Assembly (NCBI RefSeq): GCF_007713735.2
Contig: NZ_VMNW02000003.1
Span: forward strand, 1-64,000
Direction of reading: 5' to 3'
Length of the DNA: 64,000 nucleotides
Origin: Amycolatopsis acidicola
GTDB taxonomy: Bacteria; Actinomycetota; Actinomycetes; Mycobacteriales; Pseudonocardiaceae
Shown here: positions 42,800-51,640 of the stretch, piece by piece
Layout of the letters: the number at the start of each line of letters is the position of its first letter
How positions within the stretch are numbered: position 1 is the first letter of the stretch
Program-made: the position numbers and the translations under genes
Notes under the pieces: generated by a model
The model's input: the letters and a program-made list of their open reading frames with translations, nothing else
The model's database searches: none
Told to the model about the DNA's origin: nothing

Positions 42800-44055
42800 T
42801 GAGCACTGACACCGAAGAAGCCACCGCACTCGGTCCCCGGGCGGAACAGGCCCGCGCCAAGCTACGGGACGCCCTCGCCGGGCCGGAAAAGCCTGTGGAG
42901 GAAAGGGAAGAACCGCAGCGGAAGCGGTGGCGCCCCCGGCTTCCGGGCTGGCGTCCGCGACTGCCGCGGTCGCGGCGCTCGCGCGTCGTGCTGGTTGCGC
43001 TGCTGGTTGTTGCGCTCGTATGTACCGGAAGCTTCTTCTGGGTCAAATCGGGTAAATCGTTGCTGGGCTTGAAATCCGGTGAGGGGGTTCTGTCCTTCCT
43101 GCCGACCTGGCTGCCCGAGGGCGTCGCGTTCGAGTACAAGGATCGCCAGATCAGTTCCGGCGAACTGGACTCCGAAGTGCAGACCCTGCGCGCGCTTTAC
43201 GGCGTGCAGGTGCCGACTGATCCAGGGCAACTGGCTACGTTCCGCAAGGATGCGGCGAAGGCGTACGCGGTGAGCCTCATCCTGGACCAGGCCGCCCTCG
43301 ACAATGGAATCGTCGTCGCCGACAAGACGGCCCGCGACACCCTGGCGAAGTTCGTGCAGGAGAAGCTGGGGGACGGACCCGACGCCTACAACAAGTTCGT
43401 GGCGGCGCTCGGTGACCAGGGCACCACCGAACAGGCCGTGGTGGACGAGCTCAAACGCAGGCTCGCGATGGCCCAGCTGTTCGACAAGGTGACCGCCGGG
43501 CTGCCCCAGGTGACTGACCAGGATGTACAGACGGCGTTCGCCCAGCGCAAGGATTCGCTCGGGGCCCCCGAGAAGCGCCAGATCTCCAACATCGTCGTGG
43601 GATCCCAAGACGACGCCGACCGCGTGCTGGCGGCATTGCGGTCTGGTACGCCCTTCGCCGCGGAGGCCCAGCAGGCGAGCCTCGACGGCAGCACCCGCGA
43701 CAAGGGGGGAGATCTCGGTGCGGTAAGCCGGGACCAGCTGGAACAGGCCTACGGCGACGCCGCCTTCACCGCGATGCCGGGGCAGCCCTTCGGACCGGTC
43801 CAGAACTCCTACGGCTGGAACATCGGCGTGATCGGCCAGGTGACACCGCCGGTACCCGCCGACTTCGCCCAGGTGAAGGACCAGCTCCGGCAGACGCTGG
43901 AAGTCGAGCGCGCGGTGGACAAGTGGCGTAACTGGCTCGGGAGTGAGATCGCGGACGCCGGCATCCGCTACGCCGACGACTACCGCCCTGCCAACCCTGA
44001 CGCGGCACCCAGCGGAACGCCGACCCAGAGCGGTATCCCGGCCGGTGGCAAGTGA
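42796..44055 (+). CDS. Membrane-anchored parvulin-type peptidyl-prolyl isomerase
   Basis: 419-aa protein. A very basic cytosolic segment (RKRWRPRLPGWRPRLPRSRR) is followed by one transmembrane helix at about 70-90, a SurA-N-like helical region (about 110-225) and a parvulin domain (about 240-345) with KRQISNIVVGSQDDADRVLA, DKGGDLGAVSRDQLEQAYGD and QNSYGWNIGVIGQV. It would act outside the cytoplasmic membrane as a folding factor. ATG at 42796 overlaps the RND stop (ATGA); a second ATG follows. Its place in the operon suggests service to MCE or RND proteins. Confidence 0.85.
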   Translation: MMSTDTEEATALGPRAEQARAKLRDALAGPEKPVEEREEPQRKRWRPRLPGWRPRLPRSRRSRVVLVALLVVALVCTGSFFWVKSGKSLLGLKSGEGVLSFLPTWLPEGVAFEYKDRQISSGELDSEVQTLRALYGVQVPTDPGQLATFRKDAAKAYAVSLILDQAALDNGIVVADKTARDTLAKFVQEKLGDGPDAYNKFVAALGDQGTTEQAVVDELKRRLAMAQLFDKVTAGLPQVTDQDVQTAFAQRKDSLGAPEKRQISNIVVGSQDDADRVLAALRSGTPFAAEAQQASLDGSTRDKGGDLGAVSRDQLEQAYGDAAFTAMPGQPFGPVQNSYGWNIGVIGQVTPPVPADFAQVKDQLRQTLEVERAVDKWRNWLGSEIADAGIRYADDYRPANPDAAPSGTPTQSGIPAGGK

Positions 44056-44267
44056 ATGCCCTGCCGTTCTTCGTACTGGCGGCCGTCCTGTCGGGACTGG
44101 CCTGGTGGGGCGGCCGCCAGTCGTGGGATTCGCTGGTGTTCAGTGACCCGCGCCAGCGCGAGCACAAGCAGCGCGTGCTCCGGCGCGGTGTCCGCGCCTG
44201 CTGGACGCTCGCTGCGGCGTTCGCGCTGTTCGCCGCGGCCGCGCTGATAGCGTCACTTGCGGCTTGA
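44052..44267 (+). CDS. Small two-helix membrane protein, hypothetical
   Basis: 71-aa protein with two hydrophobic helices (PFFVLAAVLSGLAWWGG near the start; LAAAFALFAAAALIASLAA at the end) and a basic loop rich in Arg and Lys. GTG at 44052 overlaps the isomerase stop (GTGA). It is the last gene of the MCE operon; its 3' end overlaps the convergent gene by 15 nt. Not a family that I know; may be a small subunit of the envelope complex. Confidence 0.65.
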   Translation: MNALPFFVLAAVLSGLAWWGGRQSWDSLVFSDPRQREHKQRVLRRGVRACWTLAAAFALFAAAALIASLAA

Positions 44268-44699
44268 CCGCGGGAACGGGCTGGGACGCCACGGCGGCGG
44301 CAGTCCCCGCAGGTAGCGGTGGACCTTCGTGGTGACTAGCGGTGCACTACCGAGAACCATGAGCACGAGCCCGGCGATCGTCGCGAAAGCATGACCGCTC
44401 AGTGCGAACACCAGGACGACCGCGGCGCTCGCCGGGGGCAGCAGGTACGCCATCACCTTTTGGCCGCGCAGAAGCGGGCGAACCGCCGCGAGCGTCAGTG
44501 CAGCGGCGATCACGCAGATGAGCATCAGGCCGAGCGGACGCTCCACAAAGGACGTGTATTCAGGGCCGTAGGTCTGCGCGAGCGGATCATCACCCGGCGT
44601 CCGACCGGTATCGAAGGCTTCCGCTGCCACGACGAGTTCGAGCGTGCCCAGTGCCGACCAGGCCACTGACGCGGCCACCAGCGCTCGGGGAGCAGGCAT
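44253..44699 (-). CDS. Four-helix membrane protein, hypothetical
   Basis: 148-aa protein with about four hydrophobic helices (for example RPLGLMLICVIAAALTLAAV and AAVVLVFALSGHAFATIAGL) and a Pro/Arg-rich C-terminal tail. ATG at 44699 is used; no ribosome site is clear. It converges with the MCE operon and is divergent from the oxidoreductase gene, sharing with it the promoter that carries motif site 3. Function unknown. Confidence 0.65.
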   Translation of the reverse strand: MPAPRALVAASVAWSALGTLELVVAAEAFDTGRTPGDDPLAQTYGPEYTSFVERPLGLMLICVIAAALTLAAVRPLLRGQKVMAYLLPPASAAVVLVFALSGHAFATIAGLVLMVLGSAPLVTTKVHRYLRGLPPPWRPSPFPRSSRK

Positions 44700-44706
44700 A
44701 CCGTGG

Positions 44707-44723
44707 AATTTAACACAGACTAA
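44707..44723 (-). promoter_or_regulatory. Shared AT-rich 17-nt motif, site 3
   Basis: On the minus strand it reads TTAGTCTGTGTTAAATT. Placed in the 57-bp divergent gap between the four-helix membrane protein and the quinone oxidoreductase. Confidence 0.65.
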
Positions 44724-44744
44724 GAAATGTGGATACGGGTTCGC

Positions 44745-44757
44745 TACGCTGATGCGA
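44745..44757 (+). promoter_or_regulatory. Putative -10 element of a leaderless oxidoreductase transcript
   Basis: TACGCT (44746-44750 region) followed by GATGCG and then the ATG at 44757: a TAnnnT hexamer 6 nt before the start codon, with no ribosome site. Confidence 0.4.
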
Positions 44758-45713
44758 TGAAAGCCATGCTGCTGCGAGAACTCGCTGGGCCACAAGCCAT
44801 CGAGCGCGCCGAGTTGCCGGATCCGGCCGGCGAGGGCGTACTGATCGAAGTCCGCGCCGCCGGGATCTGCTATCCCGATCTCCTGGTGACGCACGGGCGT
44901 TACCAGGTGCAAATGCAGCCACCGTTCGTACCCGGGTCGGAGGTGTCCGGCGTCGTGCTGACCGCACCGGACGACAGCGGATTCCGCCCGGGAGAACGGG
45001 TTTCGGCGATGACGAACCAGGGCGGCTACGCCGAGCGCGTCCTCGTGCCGCCCGCCGTCGTCCGGAAACTCCCGCGGAGCCTCGATTTCGCCGACGGCGC
45101 GGCCTTGCTGGCCAACCACCACACCGCGCATTTCGCGTTGTACAGGCGGGCGGGGCTTGTCGCCGGGGAGACTGTGCTGGTGCTGGGCGCGGCCGGGGGA
45201 GTGGGATCCGCGGCGATACAGGTCGCCAAGGCCCTCGGTGCCCGTGTGCTCGCCGGTGTCCGCCGGAGCGGACACGACGAATTCCTGCGAGGGCTTGGGG
45301 CGGACGAGGTGACAGCGCTCGGCGAAGGCTGGCGGGAGCGGGTAGGTGAACTGACTGGCCGAGGTGTGGACATCGTCGTCGACCCGGTCGGCGGGGAGGT
45401 GTTCGACGATGCGGTGCGAGTGCTCGCCCCGGAGGGGCGGCTGCTCGTGCTCGGGTTCGCCGGGGGCGCGATTCCGAGGATCAAGGTGAACCGGTTGCTG
45501 CTGCGCAACGTCAGCATCGTGGGTGCGGGCTGGGGAGAGTTCCTTCGCACTCATCCCGAAGCGCTCGCCGAAACGGCGGGCGCGCTGGAAACCTTGGTGG
45601 ACAAAGGGTTGCGGCCACCTGTCACCCGCCGGTACCCCTTGGAGCAGGCATCGCGAGCACTGGCTGACCTCGAGGAGGGGCGGATCGTGGGCAAGGCTGT
45701 GCTGACCGTCTAG
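44757..45713 (+). CDS. Zinc-independent quinone oxidoreductase / MDR alcohol dehydrogenase
   Basis: 318-aa medium-chain dehydrogenase/reductase. The N-terminal domain has PFVPGSEVSGVVL and the NADPH-binding Rossmann motif is LGAAGGVGSAAIQVAKALGA. The zinc ligands of alcohol dehydrogenases are not evident, so NADPH:quinone reductase or enoyl reductase is more likely. ATG at 44757 is chosen from the family start (MKAMLLRELAGP). A terminator hairpin follows the stop. It reduces an unsaturated carbonyl or quinone, substrate unknown. Confidence 0.88.
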   Translation: MKAMLLRELAGPQAIERAELPDPAGEGVLIEVRAAGICYPDLLVTHGRYQVQMQPPFVPGSEVSGVVLTAPDDSGFRPGERVSAMTNQGGYAERVLVPPAVVRKLPRSLDFADGAALLANHHTAHFALYRRAGLVAGETVLVLGAAGGVGSAAIQVAKALGARVLAGVRRSGHDEFLRGLGADEVTALGEGWRERVGELTGRGVDIVVDPVGGEVFDDAVRVLAPEGRLLVLGFAGGAIPRIKVNRLLLRNVSIVGAGWGEFLRTHPEALAETAGALETLVDKGLRPPVTRRYPLEQASRALADLEEGRIVGKAVLTV

Positions 45714-45720
45714 TGGTCGT

Positions 45721-45749
45721 GGGGGCCGGCCGCCCGATGTCCGGCCCCC
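45721..45749. terminator. Hairpin between convergent oxidoreductase and acyl-CoA dehydrogenase
   Basis: Inverted repeat GGGGGCCGG (45721-45729) and CCGGCCCCC (45741-45749), 9-bp stem and 11-nt loop, placed between two converging genes 8 nt from each. Probable bidirectional terminator without T-tract. Confidence 0.7.
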
Positions 45750-45757
45750 GCCACCGC

Positions 45758-46906
45758 TCAGCGGGCGAGGTCCCGCCCGATGATCTCTTTCATGATCGCG
45801 GTCGTCCCGCCGTAGATCGTCTCGATCCGCGTGTCCAGGTACGCCCTCGCGACCGGGTACTCGGTCATGTAGCCGTACCCGCCGTGGAGCTGCAGGCAGC
45901 GGTCCACCAGCCGTTTCTGCAGTTCGCTGATGTACCACTTGCCCTTGGCCGCGTCGACGGGTGTCAGTTCTCCGGCGTTGAACGCCAGCGCGGAGTCATC
46001 CACATAGGACTGAGCAATGTCGATCTCGGTCGCCATCTCCGCTAGCTCGAACCGCACGTGCTGGAAGTCCCCGATCGCTTGGCCGAAAGCGCGGCGCTCG
46101 AAGCAATAACGGCGGGTGTCCTCGAAGATCGCACGGCAGGTGGCGATCGCCTTGGCGGAGACGCCGAGGCGCTCCCTCGGAAGGTGACTCATCAGGTGGT
46201 GCAGGCCCCTGCCTTCGGTGCCGAGCAGGTTGGCGGCGGGAACACGGAGGTCTTCGAAGAACAGTTCGGCGGTGTCCTGTCCCGGCAGCCCGACCTTGTC
46301 GAGCTTGCGGCCCCGGACGAATCCGGGCATGTCCCGCTCCACGACGAACAGGCTGAAGCCCTTCGAGCCGGCGTCCGGATCCGTGCGTGCCGCGACGATC
46401 ACGAGGTCGGCCATGATGCCGCTGCTGATGAACGTCTTCTGTCCGTTGAGGATCCAGTCCGCGCCGTCCTTCCTGGCTGTGGTCCGGATCCCCTGCAGAT
46501 CGCTGCCGGCCCCGGGCTCGGTCATCGCGAGCGCGCCGATGAGCTCACCGGCGGCCATCCCGGGCAGCCAGCGTTGTTTCTGCTCGTCGGTGGTCAGGTC
46601 GAGTAGGTAGTGCAGGACGAGGTCGTCCTGCAGGGATATGGTGAGGCCGAAGGACAACGCGTGGATCTTCGCGATCTCTTCGCACACGATCATCCGGTAC
46701 CGGTAGTCCTGTTCACCGGCGCCGCCGTATATCTCGGGGATCTGCAGTCCGTAGATCCCCTGTTTGGCCGCGGCGGCGAAGACCGAGCGGTCGATCCAGC
46801 GTTCGGCGTCCCAGCGTTCGTGATGGGGCACGACCTCCCTGGCGACGAACTCCCGGACTGTTTCCCGGTAGGCCTCGTGATCCGCGGTGTACAGTGTCCG
46901 CCGCAT
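45758..46906 (-). CDS. Acyl-CoA dehydrogenase
   Basis: 382-aa FAD enzyme that introduces the alpha-beta double bond into an acyl-CoA, the first step of each beta-oxidation round. The family signatures are ALAMTEPGAGSDLQGIRTTA (FAD and substrate contact) and YGYMTEYPVARAYLDTRIET followed by IYGGTTAIMKEII at the C-terminus, which also holds the catalytic-base region. ATG at 46906 lies 4 nt after the thiolase stop; the upstream in-frame part overlaps that gene. It forms a two-gene unit with the thiolase. Confidence 0.95.
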   Translation of the reverse strand: MRRTLYTADHEAYRETVREFVAREVVPHHERWDAERWIDRSVFAAAAKQGIYGLQIPEIYGGAGEQDYRYRMIVCEEIAKIHALSFGLTISLQDDLVLHYLLDLTTDEQKQRWLPGMAAGELIGALAMTEPGAGSDLQGIRTTARKDGADWILNGQKTFISSGIMADLVIVAARTDPDAGSKGFSLFVVERDMPGFVRGRKLDKVGLPGQDTAELFFEDLRVPAANLLGTEGRGLHHLMSHLPRERLGVSAKAIATCRAIFEDTRRYCFERRAFGQAIGDFQHVRFELAEMATEIDIAQSYVDDSALAFNAGELTPVDAAKGKWYISELQKRLVDRCLQLHGGYGYMTEYPVARAYLDTRIETIYGGTTAIMKEIIGRDLAR

Positions 46907-46910
46907 GTCG

Positions 46911-48065
46911 TCAGCCCAGTCGCTCGATGATCGTGACGTTGGCCTGGCCACCGCCTTCACACATGGTCTGCAGCCCGAACCGTCCGCCGGTGCGCTCGAG
47001 CTCGTGCAGGAGCGTGATCATGATCCTGGCGCCGGACGCGCCGAGCGGATGACCGAGCGAAATGGCGCCGCCGTTGACGTTGGTCTTCGCGGGGTCGGCC
47101 CCGGTCTCCTTGAGCCAGGCCAGCACGACGCTGGCGAACGCTTCGTTGACCTCGAACAGGTCGATGTCGTCCACACCGAGCCCGGTCTTCTCCAGCGCCC
47201 GCTGCGTGGCGGGCAGCGGTGCGATCAGAAGGTTGACCGGGTCCGCGCCCAGCACGGACAGGTGGTGGATACGCGCGCGTGGCTTCAAGCCGTGGGTTCG
47301 CACGGCTTCCTCCGAGGCCACCAGGATCGCGGCGGAGGCGTCGGAGATCTGGCTGGAGACCGCGGCGGTGAGACGTCCGCCGGGGACCAGAGTCTTCAGT
47401 CCGGCCATCTTTTCCAGTGAGGTGTCCGCGCGAGGACCCTCGTCCTGTTTGACGTCTCCGAAGGGGATGATTTCCCGGTCGAAACGACCCTCTTCGCGAG
47501 CGTGGACGGCACGCTGGTGACTGCGGAGCGCGAACTCCTCCATGTCGGCGCGGGTGAAGCCGAACGACTCGGCGATGGTCTCGGCGGACCGGAATTGCGA
47601 GATCTCCTGCGTGCCGTACCGCGCTTCCCAGTCCTGGGAGCCCGACCACGGATCGGTTGCCCCGTAAGGCTCTCCGGCGGTGAAGGAGCTGAGGATGGGG
47701 AACTGGGTCATGTTCTGCACGCCACCGGCCACGACCAGGTCGGCCGTGCCGCTCATGACCGCCTGCGCGGCGAAGTGCACGGCCTGCTGCGACGAACCGC
47801 ATTGCCGGTCGATCGTCACGCCGGGCACGGTCTCCGGTAACCCGGCGGCCAGCGCGCAGGTGCGTGCGATGTCGCCCGCCTGCGAACCGATCGCATCGAG
47901 GCAGCCGTAGATCACGTCGTCGATGGCCGCGGGATCGAAGTCGCCGCGGGCGACGAGTGTGCGGATGACGTGGGCGCCGAGGTCGGCCGGATGTGTGGTG
48001 GCGAATCCGCCCTTGCGGCGGCCGACCGGGGTGCGGATGGCGTCGACGAGATAGGCGTCGGGCAT
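46911..48065 (-). CDS. Thiolase (acetyl-CoA acyltransferase)
   Basis: 384-aa degradative-type thiolase that cleaves 3-ketoacyl-CoA. The nucleophilic Cys is in DRQCGSSQQAVHFAA, the catalytic His in GHPLGASGARI and the second Cys in MCEGGGQANV. ATG at 48065 follows GGAGGAG. It is transcribed before the acyl-CoA dehydrogenase from a promoter that carries motif site 4. Complete and of usual length. Confidence 0.95.
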   Translation of the reverse strand: MPDAYLVDAIRTPVGRRKGGFATTHPADLGAHVIRTLVARGDFDPAAIDDVIYGCLDAIGSQAGDIARTCALAAGLPETVPGVTIDRQCGSSQQAVHFAAQAVMSGTADLVVAGGVQNMTQFPILSSFTAGEPYGATDPWSGSQDWEARYGTQEISQFRSAETIAESFGFTRADMEEFALRSHQRAVHAREEGRFDREIIPFGDVKQDEGPRADTSLEKMAGLKTLVPGGRLTAAVSSQISDASAAILVASEEAVRTHGLKPRARIHHLSVLGADPVNLLIAPLPATQRALEKTGLGVDDIDLFEVNEAFASVVLAWLKETGADPAKTNVNGGAISLGHPLGASGARIMITLLHELERTGGRFGLQTMCEGGGQANVTIIERLG

Positions 48066-48105
48066 GGTGTCTCCTCCGTTGGAACTACCGTGAACCGGCA
48101 GACGG

Positions 48106-48122
48106 AATTTAACATAGATTCA
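48106..48122 (-). promoter_or_regulatory. Shared AT-rich 17-nt motif, site 4
   Basis: On the minus strand it reads TGAATCTATGTTAAATT, about 40 nt upstream of the thiolase ATG, in the 70-bp gap after the TetR gene. A promoter motif between two co-directional genes argues that thiolase and dehydrogenase have their own promoter. Confidence 0.65.
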
Positions 48123-48135
48123 AAACAATGAGGAT

Positions 48136-48756
48136 CTAGTGTGGCGTAGCGAACCCGAGGCCGTGCCGGATGAGACTCTGGGCAGTCTCTATGACGGCGG
48201 AGAGGGAACCCTGTTGCGGGTTCCACCACTCGGTGGTCCAGTTCAAGGCGCCCATCACGAGCATGCGGGCAGCCCGCAGATCGAGGTCCGGTCGCAGCTG
48301 GCCCGCACGGCGTGCCGCCTCCAGCAGGCCACGCCACAAGCCGATGTACTCGGCGCCCTCTGCTCGCAGTCGGTCGCGGACCTCGTCTGGAAGCTGGCCG
48401 ATGTTCCGGGTCACGGCGGTGGCGAAATCCGAAAGTTGCAGTTCCACTTGAAGGTGGGCTTGTACCGCGGTCTCGATGCGGTCCATCGGCGCGGTGGCCG
48501 ACGGCAGTCCGGCGAGCGCCGACTCGACATGCTCTCTCAGTCGTCGCTGGCCAACGGCCATCACCTCGGCGATGAGATCTTCCCGTGAGTCGAAGTAGTA
48601 GTAGACGGCGGGCGCGCGGAGCTCGGCCGAGTCGGCGATGTCCGACAGCCTGGTCTCGGAATAGCCCTTCGCGCTGAGGATCGTGGCCGCGGCGGCGAGG
48701 ATGCGCTCGCGGGTCGCCGACGGCGTGACCGGCTTCTTGGATTTTCCCTTGGCCAT
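48136..48756 (-). CDS. TetR-family transcriptional regulator
   Basis: 206-aa regulator. The N-terminal helix-turn-helix reads RILAAAATILSAKGYSETRL, then SDIADSAELRAPAVYYYFDS. The C-terminal half is helical and should bind a small ligand, often an acyl-CoA in such loci. It is one nt behind the SDR gene and co-transcribed with it from the promoter with site 5. It is the only TetR-type gene in the catabolic block, hence the first candidate for binding the shared 17-nt motif and for autoregulation. Ligand unknown. Confidence 0.92.
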   Translation of the reverse strand: MAKGKSKKPVTPSATRERILAAAATILSAKGYSETRLSDIADSAELRAPAVYYYFDSREDLIAEVMAVGQRRLREHVESALAGLPSATAPMDRIETAVQAHLQVELQLSDFATAVTRNIGQLPDEVRDRLRAEGAEYIGLWRGLLEAARRAGQLRPDLDLRAARMLVMGALNWTTEWWNPQQGSLSAVIETAQSLIRHGLGFATPH

Positions 48757-48757
48757 G

Positions 48758-49555
48758 TCAGGGCATCGAGTAGCCGCCGCTGACCGAGAACACCTGTCCG
48801 GTCACTTGGCGCGCGGTGCGTTCGGACGAGACCCACACGACCGCGTTCGCGATGTCGTCGGCCGTGGTGAGCCTGCGCAGGGGGATTCCCTTCGTCATCG
48901 CCTCGATCTGCTTTTCGTTGAAGACGGCTTCCGGATCGGCGGCCCACAGGCTCTTCGGTCCGACGGCGTCCTTGCCTTCTGGCACGACGAGGCCGGGGCA
49001 CACGACATTGGATCGGATCCCGTGCCTGCCATGCTCTTTGGCGACTGTGCGGGCGAGTGCCAGTAACGATGCTTTCGTCGCGCCATAGACGCCTTGGCGG
49101 ATTTCGCCGAACGCGGCATCGCTGGCGATGAAGACGATGGAACCCTGTCCTGCCTCCCGCATCGGGGTGATCGCCGCCTGGGTGCAGTCGATCGCCGCGA
49201 AGACGTTGATCTCGACCAGTTTCTGCCAGCGAGCACGATCGGTGTCTTCGGTGAAGAAACCGGGCACACTCCAGCCGGCGTTGTTGACGAGCGCGTCGAT
49301 TCCACCCCAGCGGTCGATCAGTTCGCCGACCACCCGGGCGCCCGCCCCCTCGTGGGTCAGGTCCTGCTCGACGACTTCGGCGGCGGTCGCACCGCGCTCG
49401 AGTGCTTCCGCCTGGACCTTGGCAGCCTGCTCGCCGTCGACGTCGCAGATCAGCAGCCGCGCGCCTTCGGCCGCGAAACCGTGGACTATGCCCCGTCCGA
49501 TGTTGGAGGCCCCGCCGGTGACGAGAACGCGGGCTCCGCGCAGGTCGAGATCCAT
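48758..49555 (-). CDS. Short-chain dehydrogenase/reductase
   Basis: 265-aa classical SDR: cofactor motif TGGASNIGRG, NNAGW, and the active-site Tyr-Lys in YGATK, with a C-terminal SVSGGYSMP. ATG at 49555 follows AAAGGAG by 5 nt. It would oxidise a 3-hydroxyacyl-CoA or another secondary alcohol. First gene of the minus-strand unit with tetR; divergent from the MaoC-led operon, sharing its promoter. Confidence 0.92.
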   Translation of the reverse strand: MDLDLRGARVLVTGGASNIGRGIVHGFAAEGARLLICDVDGEQAAKVQAEALERGATAAEVVEQDLTHEGAGARVVGELIDRWGGIDALVNNAGWSVPGFFTEDTDRARWQKLVEINVFAAIDCTQAAITPMREAGQGSIVFIASDAAFGEIRQGVYGATKASLLALARTVAKEHGRHGIRSNVVCPGLVVPEGKDAVGPKSLWAADPEAVFNEKQIEAMTKGIPLRRLTTADDIANAVVWVSSERTARQVTGQVFSVSGGYSMP

Positions 49556-49599
49556 CCGTGCTCCTTTGCCGGTGCCTGCCGTGGTTGACTCCGGGATCC

Positions 49600-49616
49600 T
49601 ATCTAATTTATCTTCA
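49600..49616 (-). promoter_or_regulatory. Shared AT-rich 17-nt motif, site 5
   Basis: On the minus strand it reads TGAAGATAAATTAGATA. The weakest of the seven copies. It lies in the 94-bp divergent promoter between the SDR-tetR unit and the MaoC operon, so one site could control both, including tetR itself. Confidence 0.5.
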
Positions 49617-49649
49617 ATTTGAAAATGCTGTCGGCGCACTGGAGCGTGT

Positions 49650-50102
49650 ATGAGGATCTTCAACGGCATCGCCGAGCTCGCGGGCGCGGTGGGTGAGGAA
49701 CTGGGCAGCAGCGACTGGACGGTCGTCGATCAGGAGCGCATCAACGCGTTCGCCGGCGCGACGGGTGACCACCAATGGATCCACGTCGACGTCGAGAAGG
49801 CGGCGACCGGCCCGTTCGGTGGCACCATCGCGCACGGGCTCCTCACTCTGTCGATGCTGCCGACCTTCCTGCACCAGATCTACCGAGTCGACAACGTCTC
49901 GATGGCCGTGAACTACGGCCTGAACAAGGTGCGGTTGCCCGCTCCGGTGCCGGCGGGGGCCAAGTTGCGTGCGACGTCCAGGCTCGTGGAGGTGACTCCG
50001 CTCGACGGCGCGGTACAGGCGGTGCTGTCGACGACGATCGAGATCGAGGACGCTCCGAAGCCGGCCTGTGTTGTCGAGTCGATCGTGCGGTACCTGTCGT
50101 GA
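49650..50102 (+). CDS. MaoC-like hot-dog hydratase
   Basis: 150-aa single hot-dog domain. The catalytic Asp and His are in [14 protein letters not shown], the motif of R-specific enoyl-CoA hydratases; [11 protein letters not shown] follows. It would hydrate an enoyl-CoA. ATG at 49650 follows GGAG. It starts a plus-strand operon with SDR and four crotonase genes. Stop overlaps the SDR start (GTGA). Confidence 0.9.
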   Translation: MRIFNGIAELAGAVGEELGSSDWTVVDQERINAFAGATGDHQWIHVDVEKAATGPFGGTIAHGLLTLSMLPTFLHQIYRVDNVSMAVNYGLNKVRLPAPVPAGAKLRATSRLVEVTPLDGAVQAVLSTTIEIEDAPKPACVVESIVRYLS

Positions 50103-50839
50103 CCGGCGGGCTGCTGAGCGGCCGTGCCGCGGTAGTCACCGGTGCGGCGCAAGGGATCGGGCTGGCGATCGCGCGATCACTGCACGCACAGGGAGCGAAG
50201 GTCGCGCTGGTCGACCTCGACGGTGACCGGGCCGGGCAGGCGGCTGCCGAACTCGGCGGCGCGGTGCTGCCGCTGGCCTGCGACGTCACTGACGAGGAGT
50301 CGATGGACACGGTCCTGCGGCGGACGGTCGAGGAGTTCGGGTCGCTGGATGTCCACGTCAACAACGCGGGCATCACCCGCGACGCCTCGCTGCGCAAGAT
50401 GACCGTGCAGGATTTCGAGGCGGTCATGGACGTGCACTTGAAGGGCACCTGGCTCGGTGTTCGTGCGGCGTCGGCGATCATGCGGGAGGCCGGGCGGGGC
50501 TCGATCGTGAACATGTCGTCGCTGTCCGGGAAGTCCGGCAACCCGGGCCAGACGAACTACAGCGCCGCCAAGGCCGGCATCGTCGGGCTCACCAAGGCCG
50601 CCGCGAAAGAGTTGGCGCACAAGGGTGTCCGGGTCAACGCCGTGCAGCCGGGGCTCATCCGCACCCCTATGACCGAGGCGATGCCATCCGATGTCTTCGC
50701 CGAACGAGAGGCGGGCGTGCCGATGAAGCGCGCGGGCGAACCGGACGAGGTCGCGGGCGCCGTGCTGTTCCTCGCATCGGACCTTTCCAGCTACATGACC
50801 GGAGCCGTCCTCGAAGTCGGAGGCGGGCGGTTGATGTGA
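50099..50839 (+). CDS. FabG-like short-chain dehydrogenase/reductase
   Basis: 246-aa SDR: cofactor motif [16 protein letters not shown] in [15 protein letters not shown], active-site YSAAK and C-terminal VLEVGGG. Similar to FabG-type 3-ketoacyl reductases or 3-hydroxyacyl-CoA dehydrogenases. GTG at 50099 overlaps the MaoC stop. MaoC next to FabG-like SDR suggests a hydration then oxidation pair. Stop overlaps the next gene. Confidence 0.92.
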   Translation: MTGGLLSGRAAVVTGAAQGIGLAIARSLHAQGAKVALVDLDGDRAGQAAAELGGAVLPLACDVTDEESMDTVLRRTVEEFGSLDVHVNNAGITRDASLRKMTVQDFEAVMDVHLKGTWLGVRAASAIMREAGRGSIVNMSSLSGKSGNPGQTNYSAAKAGIVGLTKAAAKELAHKGVRVNAVQPGLIRTPMTEAMPSDVFAEREAGVPMKRAGEPDEVAGAVLFLASDLSSYMTGAVLEVGGGRLM

Positions 50840-51636
50840 CTGGTGACGATTTGGTTCGGGTCGACGAGCCCGAGCCCGGAATCATCCGGCTGACCTTGAA
50901 CCGGCCGGATCGGCTGAACGCGCTCACCCCGGCACTGCTGGACCGCTTCACCGAAGCGCTCGGGACCGCAGCGCGCAGCGAGTCCGCGCGTGTCGTCATA
51001 TTGTCCGGTGCCGGGCGCGCGTTCTGCTCCGGCTTCGATCTCGGAGAGATCGCGGAGACCGGGACACAAGGGCTGCCTGAACTGCTCACGCACCAGGAGG
51101 GCTGGGCGAGAGCTGTCGAGCGGGTCGTCGAACTACCGATACCGGTGATCGCCGCCGTGCAGGGACCGGCGGTCGGCGCCGGCCTGTCGCTGGCGATGGC
51201 CGCGGATCTGCGGGTGGCCACGCCATCCGCGCGATTCGGTGCCGCCTTCGTGCGGATCGGCCTTTCCGGCGCCGATCTCGGACTGTCCTGGAGCCTGCCG
51301 CGCGTGATCGGGATGGGCGCCGCCGCGGAGCTGATGCTCACGGGCCGCGGCATCGACGGACACGAGGCGGTACGGCTCGGAATGGTCAACAAACTGTGCG
51401 AGGGAGCCGAACTGGCCCCGACCGCGCTCGCGCTGGCCAGGGAGATCGCGGCCAACAGCCCGTTCGGCGTCCGGCTGACGAAACAGGCTTTGCGAAGCGG
51501 GGTCGATGCGCCGTCGCTGAGGGCCGCGGTGGACAACGAGAACCGCAACCAGATCCTGGCCTCCCGCACCGCGGACATGGCTGAGGCCTTGCGGGCCAGG
51601 GAACAGCGCCGCGAACCGGTCTATGAGAACAGGTGA
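50836..51636 (+). CDS. Enoyl-CoA hydratase/isomerase (crotonase) 1
   Basis: 266-aa crotonase. Oxyanion-hole segments: [13 protein letters not shown] and [17 protein letters not shown]. The usual glutamate pair of hydratases is not obvious ([14 protein letters not shown] in the second active-site loop), so an isomerase, hydrolase or C-C lyase function is also possible. GTG at 50836 overlaps the SDR stop. First of four tandem crotonase genes. Confidence 0.9.
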   Translation: MTGDDLVRVDEPEPGIIRLTLNRPDRLNALTPALLDRFTEALGTAARSESARVVILSGAGRAFCSGFDLGEIAETGTQGLPELLTHQEGWARAVERVVELPIPVIAAVQGPAVGAGLSLAMAADLRVATPSARFGAAFVRIGLSGADLGLSWSLPRVIGMGAAAELMLTGRGIDGHEAVRLGMVNKLCEGAELAPTALALAREIAANSPFGVRLTKQALRSGVDAPSLRAAVDNENRNQILASRTADMAEALRAREQRREPVYENR

Positions 51637-51640
51637 GAAT

